Shown one piece after another: positions 18,242 through 27,451 of a stretch of DNA of 64,000 bases. Below the pieces are notes generated by a model. It made no database searches. It was not told where the DNA came from and was given only the letters and a program-made list of their open reading frames with translations. Source of the DNA: CAVVGZ01 sp963841845 (GTDB taxonomy: Bacteria > Chloroflexota > Anaerolineae > Anaerolineales > Anaerolineaceae); assembly GCA_963841845.1 (NCBI GenBank), contig CAWJEG010000007.1, positions 496,001 to 560,000 of the forward strand, written 5' to 3'. The position numbers were made by a program, and so were the translations under genes. Positions within the stretch are counted from its first letter, which is position 1. The number at the start of each line of letters is the position of its first letter.

Positions 18242-19462
18242 TTAACCAGCATTCAGTTCGGCAATCTTTACAATTACATCAACTGCTCTATCCAGGGATT
18301 GAACCGGGAGGTATTCATATTTTCCGTGGAAGTTGTGGCCTCCGGTAAAGATGTTCGGAGTGGGCAGTCCATTATAAGATAATCTCGCCCCATCCGTCCC
18401 GCCGCGAATCGGGCGTACGATTGGAATAACTCCTGCCAAACGTATTGCCTTCTCTGCAAGCTCGACCACATGCATAACTGGCAGGATGCAGTCCCGCATG
18501 TTGTAGTATTGGTCCCTGATGTGCAGATCGCAGGATTTTGCGCCGAATTTTGATTTAAAGAAGGTCAATGCAGCTTCAAGCAGCCTTTTCTTCGCCTCAA
18601 AATTCTCCCGGTCAAAGTCCCGGATGGCATAGTGCATTTTGCATTCTTCTATCGAGCCATGGATTGAGGTCAGGTGGAAAAATCCCTCGTAATTTTCGGT
18701 ATGTTCCGGGCGCTGTTCTGCGGGCAATAAGGTATTAAATTCCATGGCGAGCTGGATTGCATTGATCATTTTATTTTTCGCTTTTCCCGGATGTACACTC
18801 CTGCCGTAGAAAGTGATGCGAGCCTCGGCGGCATTAAAATTTTCGTATTCCAGCTCTCCAACTTCACCGCCGTCGATCGTGTAGGCAAAATCTGCTCCAA
18901 ACTTCTGGATATCAAAATGTTCCACACCTTTGCCTATTTCCTCATCCGGGGTAAAAGCCACCCTGATTTTTCCATGGCAGATCTCTGGATGGGTAGCCAG
19001 GTATTCCATCGCTGTCATAATTGCTGCCACACCTGCTTTATCGTCGGCTCCCAGCAGGGTTGTGCCGTCAGTGGTGATGAGCGTCTGACCGGTATAGTTG
19101 ACCAGTTCGGGAAAATGAACCGGGGACAGAACCATCTTCATCTCCTCATTGAGCACAATATCCCCGCCCTGGTAATTTTCAATGATGTGCGGGTTCAGGC
19201 ATCTGCCTGGCATATCCGGTATGGTATCCATATGCGCAATAAAACCAATTACCGGCACGCTCGCCTGCACATTTGCTGGAAGAGTCGCCATTACAATTCC
19301 GCTATCCTCCAGCGAAATTTCCACCATACCAAGCACGCCAAGTTCATCAACGAGCAAATTTGCCAGGTCCAGCTGCCTGGCAGTGGTTGGGACGGTGTCG
19401 GAACCATTTTCACAACTTGTATCAATGCGGATGTAATTTAAAAATCTTTCTGCTGCGTTCAT
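18242..19462 (-). CDS. pepT: Peptidase T (tripeptide aminopeptidase)
   Basis: The 406-residue M20B zinc peptidase releases the N-terminal residue of tripeptides in the cytosol. Signatures are the ligand segment AHMDTIPD near residue 77, TTLLGADDKAGVAA near 137, the catalytic pair in TPDEEIGKGVEHFD near 172, and RGGTDGARLSYNGLPTPN with GGHNFHGKYE near the C terminus. The length matches the family. GAGGTGAT precedes the ATG. It lies 58 bp after the alpha/beta hydrolase gene and may share its transcript. Confidence 0.95.
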   Translation of the reverse strand: MNAAERFLNYIRIDTSCENGSDTVPTTARQLDLANLLVDELGVLGMVEISLEDSGIVMATLPANVQASVPVIGFIAHMDTIPDMPGRCLNPHIIENYQGGDIVLNEEMKMVLSPVHFPELVNYTGQTLITTDGTTLLGADDKAGVAAIMTAMEYLATHPEICHGKIRVAFTPDEEIGKGVEHFDIQKFGADFAYTIDGGEVGELEYENFNAAEARITFYGRSVHPGKAKNKMINAIQLAMEFNTLLPAEQRPEHTENYEGFFHLTSIHGSIEECKMHYAIRDFDRENFEAKKRLLEAALTFFKSKFGAKSCDLHIRDQYYNMRDCILPVMHVVELAEKAIRLAGVIPIVRPIRGGTDGARLSYNGLPTPNIFTGGHNFHGKYEYLPVQSLDRAVDVIVKIAELNAG

Positions 19463-19520
19463 TAAAAATCACCTCGATGTATGGAATATTTTTAATTCGT
19501 CAAATGGGATTAAGGATTCC

Positions 19521-20330
19521 TCAACCCGAATAATTACTTTTGAGAAAATGAATGATCGCCTCCCGGCTCTCGCTTAAATACCTTCTGGTATCAACTGTTT
19601 TCGCTGGGACTTCAATCAGGATAGCGTTTGGAATTGCTTTTGAAAGCTGGCTGGCAAACGCAAACGGGTGGACAAAATCATCATTGCATCCGATTACCAG
19701 GGTAGGAGCAGTTATTCTCTCCCATTCCTGTGGATCGCGGTTGGGAACATCCCACGGCAGTTTCTCATAGCGTTCCACCCTCTCTGCTGCACCAGTCTGC
19801 ATAAATTCACCCTCCACCATCCCCAGGAGCTGGGGGTTATCTTTTTGCAGCATCTTATAATCAGCGGAATGGCGAAACTCCAAAAGTCCCTGTTCAGCGC
19901 CAAAATCCCGCAAATACCGGGCAATAACCGCAAAATGTTTAAGGTTGTCCGGATTCGGCTGGTCCAGCCAGGCTGGACGCACCAGGACCAGTCCGCTGAT
20001 ACGGCCTGGGTAGCGGATAGCCAGGTTCACGGCAATTCCCGCCCCCATCGAAATACCGCCGGCGGCAAATGACCGGATTCCCAGCCTCTCCATAAGTGCA
20101 GCCACATCATCCGCAAAACCGGAGAAGGAATAGTTTCCCTGGTCTCCAACCGCAAAAGTCTGCCCGTGGCCCCGGCAATCCATCGTTATGAGACGAATTC
20201 CCTCTTCCGGCTGAAAAAATTCGGCTACATGGGTTTGGTCCCTGCCCAACCCGTGTTGAAAAACAATTGGGATTCCTTCCCCTTGATCCGTATAATAAAA
20301 TTGGATACCATCGTGCTTAAATACAGGCAT
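19521..20330 (-). CDS. Alpha/beta hydrolase
   Basis: The 269-residue protein shows the oxyanion region FQHGLGRD near residue 25, MDCRGHGQT near 50, and the nucleophile elbow GISMGAG, with Ser near 94. The acid Asp is in GCNDDFVHP. The usual C-terminal catalytic His is not obvious in the last 30 residues (only IIHFL), so the triad should be checked. The substrate is unknown. The gene overlaps the upstream PIG-L gene by 14 bp, so the two are translated together. Confidence 0.82.
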   Translation of the reverse strand: MPVFKHDGIQFYYTDQGEGIPIVFQHGLGRDQTHVAEFFQPEEGIRLITMDCRGHGQTFAVGDQGNYSFSGFADDVAALMERLGIRSFAAGGISMGAGIAVNLAIRYPGRISGLVLVRPAWLDQPNPDNLKHFAVIARYLRDFGAEQGLLEFRHSADYKMLQKDNPQLLGMVEGEFMQTGAAERVERYEKLPWDVPNRDPQEWERITAPTLVIGCNDDFVHPFAFASQLSKAIPNAILIEVPAKTVDTRRYLSESREAIIHFLKSNYSG

Positions 20331-21237
20331 AATAAATCCTTTCCAGAGAGAAAATAGTTCTGGGTGTATATGGTTCCCGGATTTTTCTCATTGTAGCGCT
20401 TGAATATTTGTTTTTATCCGGTTTGTTAAACGATTCAGGTACCCTTCCACATATTCTGCATATGTCCAGGTCCGGGTTGGAAACCAATGGGGTCAAATCC
20501 ATCGCAAAGGATAAACCCTGGCTGGTATCGGTTTCATGGGACTGCAAGAATGTGGCATTTACCATTCTCCGCGCCATGCTCGCCAGGTCGTAACGTTTGC
20601 CTCTGCTGATTTGCGAATCAAAGACACCCAGCAGGGCTTTCTGCAGGTTCTCATGCAGACTCACATCCAATAACACCTTTTCTTCGTCCAGCATCCAGTC
20701 CAAATCCCGCCAAACTTCACAGCCAAGCAGGCGGGAGGGACGGGATTCAACCGGCAAATTTCGGATTGCAGCAATTGTGCGCAGCGCAACCGCCACATGG
20801 GTTTCATGTTTATCCGCCAGGTTGTGGGTATAGACGATATCCGGTCGTGCTATCTCAAAAATTTGAAATAAATCCTCCAAAACGCCATGGTGATTCCCGT
20901 CCTTCACAATCGAGCTGGGATAATCCAGCAGCACCTGGGCTGCGTACTCTCCCAGCACAGCCGCTTTTTTTTGTTCCTCGATCCGCACCTGCATCATCTG
21001 CTCATTGCTGAAGTCGGCGTACAGGCCGTCACCCGGCGAACCGCTGCCGTCTGTCACCACCACCCCGCTGAACCATTCATGCGGGTTGTGGAAGCATTCC
21101 AGGATTGCCGCTGCAGCCATGATCTCCAGGTCATCCGGGTGGGCGCCTACTGCCAGGCGGGTCGTTCGCTGCAGTGCTTCTTTAGGCTCCAGCCCATCTG
21201 GGACAAATATTTGCGCATAAGCCTGTTTGAATTTCAT
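20317..21237 (-). CDS. PIG-L family N-deacetylase-like protein
   Basis: The 306-residue protein carries the zinc motif AHPDD near residue 33 and the second conserved region HNLADKHETHV near 145, as in LmbE/MshB/BshB enzymes. These remove acetyl groups from N-acetylglucosamine conjugates in thiol, antibiotic or glycan pathways. The C-terminal tail has a Cys pair (DICRICGR), which is not part of the core. Overlap with the downstream alpha/beta hydrolase suggests a common substrate pathway. No mycothiol or bacillithiol genes are visible. Confidence 0.87.
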   Translation of the reverse strand: MKFKQAYAQIFVPDGLEPKEALQRTTRLAVGAHPDDLEIMAAAAILECFHNPHEWFSGVVVTDGSGSPGDGLYADFSNEQMMQVRIEEQKKAAVLGEYAAQVLLDYPSSIVKDGNHHGVLEDLFQIFEIARPDIVYTHNLADKHETHVAVALRTIAAIRNLPVESRPSRLLGCEVWRDLDWMLDEEKVLLDVSLHENLQKALLGVFDSQISRGKRYDLASMARRMVNATFLQSHETDTSQGLSFAMDLTPLVSNPDLDICRICGRVPESFNKPDKNKYSSATMRKIREPYTPRTIFSLERIYYACI

Positions 21238-21405
21238 CCGCTTGCCTCATCATCTTGGGATATCTTCCGTAGTGCAATTCTTATCCCTTATCCCGAATTA
21301 AAGTATACCAATCTATCCGCAATAAGAGGGCAGCGGCACCAACAAGCTCCTATCGCGGGTATTCAAAATACAGGGCGAGGTGTAAGGTTAAGTTGGATAA
21401 TCAGC

Positions 21406-23730
21406 CTACGGTGAGGTAGATACCCACAATCGGGTCCCGTCCGTTTCCAGGTTGATCCACTCTATATTGCCATAAGGAACTATCGTGAATGGATCGGAAA
21501 GATCCGCCTGCCACTGGTCAATCACCAGCACTCCTGGTTTTAAAGCCACCCAGTCTCCAAGCGGGATTTTCCTGGTATCCTTGGCCGTCAGGATGAGCCC
21601 GCTTAATCCTCCCAGCCTATTTTGGGCACTACAGCGTATGCTTGCCAGACCAACCCCGTCCGGGATGAGCAGGCGGAAACGGTCCCATTCCAGCAGGATT
21701 GCTGTCCCCTGGCTGCTGGATGTGAGAAATTCCAGGGTTGCATCATCCCCAAGATCCAATTTTTGCCCGGCCTGGATTGTCCTGATGGCGGCATTTTGTT
21801 TTGCTAATAGAACTCGTAATGAATCTGCCTGGGTACTTTCCAGGAGTCCTGTCTGTGTAAAAACAGTTGCAACCGGATATCGCTGCAAAACACCGGGTAA
21901 TCCCTTGAATGAATCAGGTCCTGCCGAATTAGTTAAAACCAGGACATCGATATCATGATTAATTGGATGCATACGCCTGCCCAATTGATCTGCCAGGGAG
22001 TCAGCATGCTTAGCTCCATTTATTAATAAAGAATCCCCCGCTGGGGTTTGGATCAGGAAATTTTGTTCTTCGTCAAGATTAAAAAGCAAAATCCGCATTC
22101 TGCCGTCAGGCATAGCCAGCGCTGCCCGCCAGACCGCCAACGCCACCAGGGTCAATCCTAGTAATATCCCGGGTTTAGCCAGGCGGATCGGGGTTGCCGG
22201 CAGTTTTTGAATATTCAGCAAGCCAATCAGAAATCCGTAATACAGGAATGCAAAAAGAAACCCTGCCTCCCCCGTTACAAATACTCCATTGGGGAACCGT
22301 GCCAATAACTCAACCATATGAATGGTATAAGCCAGGAGAGGCCAGAGCCCATATGCCAGAATCTGTCCCAGGGGATAGAATATTAACCCGGAAATCATCG
22401 CCGCCCCACCAAGAGTCATTACCAGTGGTTGGGCTGGCAGTATTAACGGGTTTGCCAGGACAGCGCTGATTGAGATTCGCTGAAAATGGATGACCAGAAT
22501 AGGTAGCGTCATTACCTGGGCAGCCAGGGTAAGCAGAAAATAATCACTCACCGGACCGGAAAAACGCCGGCCCGTTTCTTCATCAAAATGCTCATTGCAA
22601 TAATCCGTAAGCCAGTTTTGCATCCTATCGCCAAACAGCACTAACCCAAGGGTTGCGCTGAAAGTAAGTTGGAATCCAACATCCCAGAGCAGCTTCGGAT
22701 TAATCAAACACATCACTGCTGCAGTAAATGCCAGGGAATTGACTCCCGTTTGTTTACGGCCAATATGATTACCTATTAGACCGGCTGCACCCATGACCGC
22801 CGCCCGCAAAACCGATGGTTGCCCCCCAACCAGCAGGGTATAAAATGCAATCCCAAAAATAGCCGCCCAAACTGACCACCGGTAGGGAAAAATCCGTTTC
22901 GAAAGGCTCATGAACAGGGCTGCCACTATGGCTATATTGAATCCTGATATGGCGATGATATGATAGGTACCGGTATCTTGAAAGGCAAGCTTAAGCTGCT
23001 CTGGCAGGTCATTTTCAATCCCCAGCAGGATTCCGGAAAGCAAACCCGCTTCGGGCTGTGGCAGAAGTTGGTTAACGACCAGGTAAGCGCGCTGTCGTAA
23101 AGAATAAAGCATACCTAAAAAAAGATTTCCCTGCCCTCTTTCAACAAGGATAATCTGATCGGGTCGTATCATACTGTAGATGTTGTGAATGGCTAGGTAT
23201 TCCCTGTAAGAGAAGTCCCCGTCTTCTGGCGGGGTGATTAATCTTCCATGCAAGGTTACCTGGTCTCCATATTGCCATATAATATCCGGTTCTATCCTGG
23301 CTTCAAGCAATCCGTGAACCATTATTTCTTTGGATGTGGAGTTATCACCTGTTTGGGTAAGACTTTCCACGCTGATGGTCAGCGTTTCAACATCATCATC
23401 CCGGTCTGGGTAATTGCTGATAAAACCGGTTAAACGAAAGGTGCCCCGGTCGTTGTAATAAACCAGTTGGGATGGGTCCAAATTTGGTTGGGAAAATTGA
23501 AACCTGGAAGCACCCATCATCATCGCTGCAACCAGCAGCAAAACAGGCAAATGAAGTAAATCTCTCAAACGGGAATAAATTGATATGCGGTCTGCAAGGT
23601 GCCTTTCAAAGAAGCTTAAAAACAGGAAAATCAATCCCGCCACCAGCCATATCCGGCCTGTTATACCTGGCAGCCATTCAGCCGCCAGAATTCCAAGGAT
23701 AAAAGACAATGAAAGCCAGAGCAGCGGCAA
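21406..23730 (-). CDS. comEC: ComEC/Rec2-type DNA uptake channel with a degenerate C-terminal domain
   Basis: The 774-residue protein has the ComEC plan: N-terminal helices with an OB-like domain (about residues 60-190), the Competence membrane domain, and a C-terminal metallo-beta-lactamase-like domain (about 545-774). The membrane domain carries LLSGILLGIEND and the hallmark YHIIAISGFNIAI. ComEC forms the inner-membrane channel for transforming DNA. In this protein the usual HxHxDH metal site after VLVLT is replaced by NSAGPDSF, so hydrolytic activity is unlikely. The start is TTG 23730 behind a GGTGG sequence, with no earlier ATG in frame. Other com genes are absent here. Confidence 0.87.
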   Translation of the reverse strand: MPLLWLSLSFILGILAAEWLPGITGRIWLVAGLIFLFLSFFERHLADRISIYSRLRDLLHLPVLLLVAAMMMGASRFQFSQPNLDPSQLVYYNDRGTFRLTGFISNYPDRDDDVETLTISVESLTQTGDNSTSKEIMVHGLLEARIEPDIIWQYGDQVTLHGRLITPPEDGDFSYREYLAIHNIYSMIRPDQIILVERGQGNLFLGMLYSLRQRAYLVVNQLLPQPEAGLLSGILLGIENDLPEQLKLAFQDTGTYHIIAISGFNIAIVAALFMSLSKRIFPYRWSVWAAIFGIAFYTLLVGGQPSVLRAAVMGAAGLIGNHIGRKQTGVNSLAFTAAVMCLINPKLLWDVGFQLTFSATLGLVLFGDRMQNWLTDYCNEHFDEETGRRFSGPVSDYFLLTLAAQVMTLPILVIHFQRISISAVLANPLILPAQPLVMTLGGAAMISGLIFYPLGQILAYGLWPLLAYTIHMVELLARFPNGVFVTGEAGFLFAFLYYGFLIGLLNIQKLPATPIRLAKPGILLGLTLVALAVWRAALAMPDGRMRILLFNLDEEQNFLIQTPAGDSLLINGAKHADSLADQLGRRMHPINHDIDVLVLTNSAGPDSFKGLPGVLQRYPVATVFTQTGLLESTQADSLRVLLAKQNAAIRTIQAGQKLDLGDDATLEFLTSSSQGTAILLEWDRFRLLIPDGVGLASIRCSAQNRLGGLSGLILTAKDTRKIPLGDWVALKPGVLVIDQWQADLSDPFTIVPYGNIEWINLETDGTRLWVSTSP

Positions 23731-23806
23731 TGATCCACCCCGCGGCCAGCCAGACAGGTTGGGATTATTTTGTTACCTTATCATTGTACTATTGTTGATC
23801 CATTAA

Positions 23807-23848
23807 AAAAAATTCAGTGGAATTTCTTCAAAATCCACTGAATTTTTT
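23807..23848 (-). terminator. Strong hairpin terminator after the NnrU/ICMT-like gene
   Basis: A perfect 15-bp inverted repeat (23807-23821 with 23834-23848) has a 12-base loop. Read on the minus strand it ends in eight T residues. It lies 25 bp after the stop at 23873. The A/T-rich arms make it active-looking in both directions. Confidence 0.85.
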
Positions 23849-23872
23849 ACATCCAGAAGAGTGTAATCACTG

Positions 23873-24493
23873 CTAATCGCGTTTTACCGGAACAGGCAGG
23901 ATCATCGGGGTTTTCCCACGGTACTCCGCATACTCCGCTCCGTACTCGCTCAGCAGCTTGCGTTCCTCAAACATGGCGCCGATGATCAGGTAGGCGCTGA
24001 AGCTGATGCTTAAAGCCAGTACATTCCAGCTCATCACCGGCGTCAGCCAGATAAAGACCAGCCCAAAGAAATAAATCGGATGGCGGACATGGCTGTATAG
24101 CCCGTTTTTCACCAATCTGCCCTGCTTTTCACCGGCAGGTTGTCCGAATAGCTGCCGGATTCCCAGGAAATTCAGCGCTCCGGTTTGCCAGACCGCCCAC
24201 AGCAAACCGATAGCCGCGCCTGCTTGCAGCACACTTGTAACCAGGACAAACGGGTATGGAATGGCATAAATCTGCCAGTCTGGAAGTATAGGTACCAGGG
24301 CCATCACCGGCAGCAGCGTGATTACAGCAACCCCATTAAAGAATAGCCTGTAATAGCGGTCTCCTGAAGAACCAAACCAACGCCTGGAAAGCGCCTTAGC
24401 CTGATTGGACGCAAGCATGGAATGTATCACTCCGTATGCCAATCCAGCCCCGAGTATCCATAAAAATCCGCTTTCGATTAAAGGATTATCCAT
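23873..24493 (-). CDS. Membrane methyltransferase-like protein, NnrU / isoprenylcysteine carboxymethyltransferase type
   Basis: The 206-residue polytopic protein has five or six helices. Its second half holds the ICMT/PEMT-like core GLYSHVRHPIYFFGL followed by FEERKLLSEYGAEYAEYR, the conserved SAM-site region of this superfamily. The first half resembles NnrU. It probably methylates a lipid or an isoprenoid compound in the membrane, but the substrate is unknown. The ATG at 24493 is chosen over one at 24511 because AGGAG lies 5 bases before it. Confidence 0.78.
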   Translation of the reverse strand: MDNPLIESGFLWILGAGLAYGVIHSMLASNQAKALSRRWFGSSGDRYYRLFFNGVAVITLLPVMALVPILPDWQIYAIPYPFVLVTSVLQAGAAIGLLWAVWQTGALNFLGIRQLFGQPAGEKQGRLVKNGLYSHVRHPIYFFGLVFIWLTPVMSWNVLALSISFSAYLIIGAMFEERKLLSEYGAEYAEYRGKTPMILPVPVKRD

Positions 24494-24637
24494 TAATGCT
24501 CCTGTTATCATCCACTGTATACTAAGTAGATGCAGTGGTAGGACAGAATATTACTTGAAGCGGCTTGGTTCAGGCTATGGTATGATTTTACTGTTTGTGC
24601 TGCACCAATCTTATTGGGTAAGCAAAACCGGTATAAC

Positions 24638-26692
24638 ATGGATTTAAAAAAGTACGCACAAAAAAGCTGGTTCTACCCCCTTGTCGTTCTGCTGGTAATG
24701 CTACTGGCATATGGGACACAGATAGTCCGCCTGGGTTTTTACTGGGATGACTGGCAGGCTCTCTTCCTTTCAAAATTGGGCAGCGCTTCCGCATACTGGG
24801 AATACTACTTCAGCGACCGCCCATTTTCAGCCTGGACTTACATCCTCAGTGTGCCCCTGCTTGGCACCTCTCCGCTTCCCTGGCAGTTATTCACCCTTCT
24901 GCTGCGTTGGTCAAGCGTAATTGCTTTCTGCTGGGCATTAAGTGGAATTTGGCCGCAGCGCATCCGCCAAATTCGCTGGATCGGAATCCTGTTAGCCCTC
25001 TATCCGGGTTTTACCCAACAGGCTGTATCGGTTGCCTACAGCCAGCATTTTATTAGCTATGCCCTGTTCACGCTCTCTCTGGGATTGATGGTGTGGGCGC
25101 TGCGCAAGCCGGAACATTATTTCCTTTTTACTGCACTGGCCCTTTTGACTGCGCTTCTGGAGCTGGCAACCATGGAATATTTTTTTGGGCTTGAGCTCCT
25201 GCGTCCGTACATCCTGTGGATCATGCTCCAATCCAGGCGGGAGAAAAAAACCGGGATTTTCAAGGAATGGCTCAAGCATTGGGCGCCCTACCTGGTTGTG
25301 CTGATTATATTTGCCAGCTGGCGTTTTTTCCTGTACCCCCGGCTTCTGGCAGGGGAGGATGAAAACCAGGTGCTCTTCCTGGGCAGCCTGATGTCCTCGC
25401 CGGTCAGTGCTCTCTTGCAGATGGGGCAGCGAATTCTGCAGGACGGGATCCATCTATTCTTATTTGTGTGGGCAAACACAATTCTCCCGGCGACAATTGA
25501 ATTGAATGCCAGGGCTGCTTTGTTCTCCTGGTTCCTTGGCCTGGCTGCCGCCGTTATCCTGGTCTGGTATGACCGGGCCAGCCGGCCAACAGCTTCTGAT
25601 CAGATACCGTATGAGGATGATTTTTACAGGCAGGCAGCCCTGCTCGGACTATTGGGTATCCTGCTGGGCGGTCTGCCGGTTTGGATCACAGAGCGCCAGG
25701 TGATTGTCGGAATGTGGTCAGACCGTTTCGCCCTCGCACCAATGCTCGGGGCTGTTGTGCTTGTTGTCGTCCTGGTGGACTGGTTCATTCAGGACCGGCA
25801 GCGCAGCGCAATCCTGCTGGCGGTTCTGGCCGGTTTATCGATTTCCGTCAATATCCGTAATACCAATAAATACCGTCTCAACTGGGATATTCAGCGTGAT
25901 TACTATTGGCAGATGGTCTGGCGGGCTCCCGCTCTCCAGCCCGGGACTGCTGTTTTGGGACCCAAGTATCCTTTTGGCCTGGTGGCAGATTATTCGGTCG
26001 CCTACGCATTCAACATATTATATGCAGATAAATTTGATGTCAAAAACACACCATACTGGTTTCTGGCCGGACCCTGGGATATAGCCAAAGATGATCCTGC
26101 GCTGCTGACCGGGATCCCCATCAAGGACCAGCTCCGCAACGTAGCATTCAACAGCTCAACACTAAACAGCCTGGGTGTGGGCTTTAAACCCGGGCGCGGC
26201 TGCCTGTTGGTGTTGGATTCCGTTTATCAGCTCGCCCCTCAAATCACTCCTGAAGAGGCAACCCTATTTCCAATCTCCCATCCGCAGCAAATTCTTGCCA
26301 CATCCGGGATCGAATTCAGCCCTTCCATGCAGATTTTTGGGAAGGAACCGCCTCATAACTGGTGCTATTTTTTCCAGAAAGCAGACTTGGCCCGCCAGAA
26401 TGGGGACTGGCAGGGTATCATCGATTTAGCTCAGCAGGCTGAACAATTGGGTCTTAAGCCGGCTTACAGCCCCGAATTGCTGCCCTTCATCGAAGCATAT
26501 GTCCATCTGGGAAATTGGGAGCAGGCTGTGGCTGCCACTATTCAAGCCAACCAGCTCACCGCAGAAAGCCAGCCATTTTTATGTGCCGCCTGGGATAGAT
26601 TCAAGGATCAACCTGGTGCATCCCCCGCATTATTGAATGCCCACCAACAAATTCAACAGACCCTCTTATGTAATAATCCCGGCGCGGAATAA
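24638..26692 (+). CDS. Polytopic membrane protein resembling GT-C glycosyltransferases
   Basis: About 684 residues with roughly ten hydrophobic helices in the first 430 residues and a soluble C-terminal region of about 250. The first extracytoplasmic loop begins FYWDDWQAL, an acidic pair where GT-C enzymes carry catalytic Asp residues. The tail has short helical repeats of TPR character. A lipid-linked sugar transferase role is inference, and no family can be named with certainty. ATG 24638 is preferred to TTG 24614, and neither has a clear ribosome site. An extended -10 box, TGGTATGAT, lies at about 24576-24584. Confidence 0.6.
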   Translation: MDLKKYAQKSWFYPLVVLLVMLLAYGTQIVRLGFYWDDWQALFLSKLGSASAYWEYYFSDRPFSAWTYILSVPLLGTSPLPWQLFTLLLRWSSVIAFCWALSGIWPQRIRQIRWIGILLALYPGFTQQAVSVAYSQHFISYALFTLSLGLMVWALRKPEHYFLFTALALLTALLELATMEYFFGLELLRPYILWIMLQSRREKKTGIFKEWLKHWAPYLVVLIIFASWRFFLYPRLLAGEDENQVLFLGSLMSSPVSALLQMGQRILQDGIHLFLFVWANTILPATIELNARAALFSWFLGLAAAVILVWYDRASRPTASDQIPYEDDFYRQAALLGLLGILLGGLPVWITERQVIVGMWSDRFALAPMLGAVVLVVVLVDWFIQDRQRSAILLAVLAGLSISVNIRNTNKYRLNWDIQRDYYWQMVWRAPALQPGTAVLGPKYPFGLVADYSVAYAFNILYADKFDVKNTPYWFLAGPWDIAKDDPALLTGIPIKDQLRNVAFNSSTLNSLGVGFKPGRGCLLVLDSVYQLAPQITPEEATLFPISHPQQILATSGIEFSPSMQIFGKEPPHNWCYFFQKADLARQNGDWQGIIDLAQQAEQLGLKPAYSPELLPFIEAYVHLGNWEQAVAATIQANQLTAESQPFLCAAWDRFKDQPGASPALLNAHQQIQQTLLCNNPGAE

Positions 26693-26760
26693 GTAGGAAG
26701 ATCTCCTTCCCGGTTTTACTGCACTTCTAAATGGTGACAGGAGAATTTAACGATTCAGAA

Positions 26761-27432
26761 CTACCCTGATGTCCCCTTTGTCATCAGTTCTTTTAAGCGT
26801 GGATGATCTGCATAAAAACCGTGATACCTTTGCGGTAGCAGGACCGCAATACGGCACATCATTTCATCCGTATAACGCTGGAGATCTTCCTCGCGGTTAT
26901 CCTTGCTGAGCGGGGCTAAAACGAAAGCTTCTCCATAGCTAACCTTGATAAGCGGACGGTGAAATTTTTTCAGCTGTTTTACTGCTGTATCTGTACCGCT
27001 TATGGCTGCCGGGACAACTTGCACCCCGGTCTTTACCGCAATCAATACGGTTCCGGATTTACCTTCCAGGAGTTTCCCGGTCGTGCTCCGCGTGCCTTCC
27101 GGCGCAACTCCCAGGCAGCCGCCTTGTTTAAGATAGGCTATCGCCTCCCGAAATGCCGAAAAATCCGCCCGTGAACGGTCAATCCAAATTGCCCCGCCTT
27201 GCTCACTGAACCAGCGCATCATCGGATTTTCCAGGTATTTATCCGCCACCAGCGGACGAATATCCGGGCGGTTTGGTACAATCCCCAATAGGGGGATATC
27301 GAAACGGCTCATATGGTTGGTTGCCAGAATGACCGCTCCTGTTGCCGGTAGATGCTGCGGATTTTCAAATTCGACCCGAGCCAGGGCATTCATGATGCGA
27401 TTTACTAATGCGAGAAACCGTTCACGTTTCAT
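26761..27432 (-). CDS. plsC: 1-acyl-sn-glycerol-3-phosphate acyltransferase
   Basis: The 223-residue PlsC-family protein has the catalytic NHxxxxD motif as NHMSRFD near residue 40 and the glycerophosphate-binding EGTRS near 108. It adds the second acyl chain to lysophosphatidic acid at the inner face of the membrane. It lies 19 bp after prsW on the same strand, so it is at the end of the prsW operon. There is no membrane helix apart from the amphipathic N terminus. Confidence 0.9.
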   Translation of the reverse strand: MKRERFLALVNRIMNALARVEFENPQHLPATGAVILATNHMSRFDIPLLGIVPNRPDIRPLVADKYLENPMMRWFSEQGGAIWIDRSRADFSAFREAIAYLKQGGCLGVAPEGTRSTTGKLLEGKSGTVLIAVKTGVQVVPAAISGTDTAVKQLKKFHRPLIKVSYGEAFVLAPLSKDNREEDLQRYTDEMMCRIAVLLPQRYHGFYADHPRLKELMTKGTSG

Positions 27433-27451
27433 GTCTCAGCCTCCTAATTGT

